From: Salpingoeca rosetta
Lineage: Eukaryota; Opisthokonta; Choanoflagellata; Craspedida; Salpingoecidae
DNA length: 12,134 nt
Direction: 5' to 3'
Assembly: GCF_000188695.1 (NCBI RefSeq)
Contig: NW_004754902.1
Span: 240,583-252,716 of the forward strand
Shown here: positions 1 through 12,134 of the stretch, piece by piece
Numbering within the stretch: position 1 is the stretch's first letter
Layout of the letters: each line of letters begins with the position of its first letter
Translations under genes and position numbers: made by a program
Notes under the pieces: model-generated
What the model saw: the letters and a program-made list of their open reading frames with translations, nothing else
Databases searched by the model: none
Told to the model about the DNA's origin: nothing

Positions 1-11804
<11,804 letters not shown>

Positions 11805-12134
11805 CTGGCATGCAAACACGCACGCGCGCGCGCACGAAGGGGGTGAGTAGGCTGAATGTCATCCCACAGAACGTGCATGAATACATACATACATACATAC
11901 ATACATACATACATACATACATACATACATACATACATACATACATACATACATACATACATACATACATACATACATACATACATACATACATACATAC
12001 ATACATACATACATACATACATACATACATACATACATACATACATACATACATACATACATACATACATACATACATACATACATACATACATACATAC
12101 ATACATACATACATACATACATACATACATACAT
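11805..12134 (-). other. Intron upstream of exon 1 (partial)
   Basis: This is non-coding sequence upstream of exon 1, ending at the acceptor GCATGCCAG. A GCGC/GTGC-rich stretch lies at 11817-11840. About 45 bases of unique sequence (11836-11880) follow, and the rest is a tetranucleotide repeat to the window edge. The unique part is open in one frame (HVLWDDIQPTHPL) but has no supporting splice signals. Frames reading MYVC repeatedly are translations of the repeat only. Confidence 0.7.
11881..12134. repeat. (CATA)n tetranucleotide microsatellite running off the window
   Basis: More than 60 uninterrupted copies of a CATA unit (TATG on the sense strand) reach the last base of the window. No interruption is visible. 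The lack of decay and the position at the edge suggest recent expansion, and possibly an assembly limit. Confidence 0.97.

Noticed and set aside
11834..11879. Possible extra exon HVLWDDIQPTHPL
   Set aside because: The frame differs from exon 1, no usable donor follows it, and it has no convincing match to the family.

Overview
The window is eukaryotic nuclear DNA. It holds part of one very large, intron-rich gene on the minus strand, and no bacterial, phage or mobile-element content. I reconstructed 17 consecutive coding exons (about 2,715 codons, positions 11804 down to 1) by matching GT-AG splice sites and reading phase by hand. Every junction keeps the frame and no exon contains an in-frame stop. 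The gene runs off both ends of the window: its N-terminal exons lie beyond 12134 and its C-terminal part lies below position 1.

The spliced product reads as the N-terminal to middle part of a BLTP1 (KIAA1109 / Tweek / LPD-3 / Csf1) bridge-like lipid transfer protein. The evidence is a chain of short collinear similarities to human BLTP1 as I remember it. They include FHVLWMVNKYN against FEMIWAANQHN, a shared NYFG, FMDAQDEL against YFSAAEEF, PVEIVVSPL against TVDIVLTPL, and NLRCLQAS against NLCLLQAS. No database search was run. Between these blocks the protein carries long low-complexity inserts: about 45 or more consecutive Asp, an approximately 90-residue Gln-rich array, poly-Ser, Asn/Thr-rich, Gly-rich, His-rich and Arg/Lys-rich tracts. 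The window's product is therefore roughly twice as long as the matching human segment.

The organism is probably a choanoflagellate or a similar single-celled holozoan. This is an inference from the GC-rich coding sequence, many introns of about 130-360 bp, the simple-repeat density and the presence of BLTP1. Spliceosomal introns in nearly every conserved block argue against kinetoplastids, whose genomes can look superficially similar.

Layout in transcription order (high to low coordinates): 12134-11805, upstream intron with a tetranucleotide repeat that runs off the window; 11804-10766, exons 1-3 (groove beta-strand blocks); 10497-8724, exon 4 (NYFG block plus acidic/Gln inserts); 8485-6583, exons 5-10 (small exons); 6430-3254, exons 11-12 (FL...D...R...W block, then a long disordered linker); 3124-1244, exons 13-16; 1002-1, exon 17.

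The most unusual feature is in the introns. Read in the sense of transcription, (UG)n-type repeats sit just downstream of 5' splice sites, while (CA)n-type repeats sit just upstream of 3' splice sites. This holds for almost every intron in the window.
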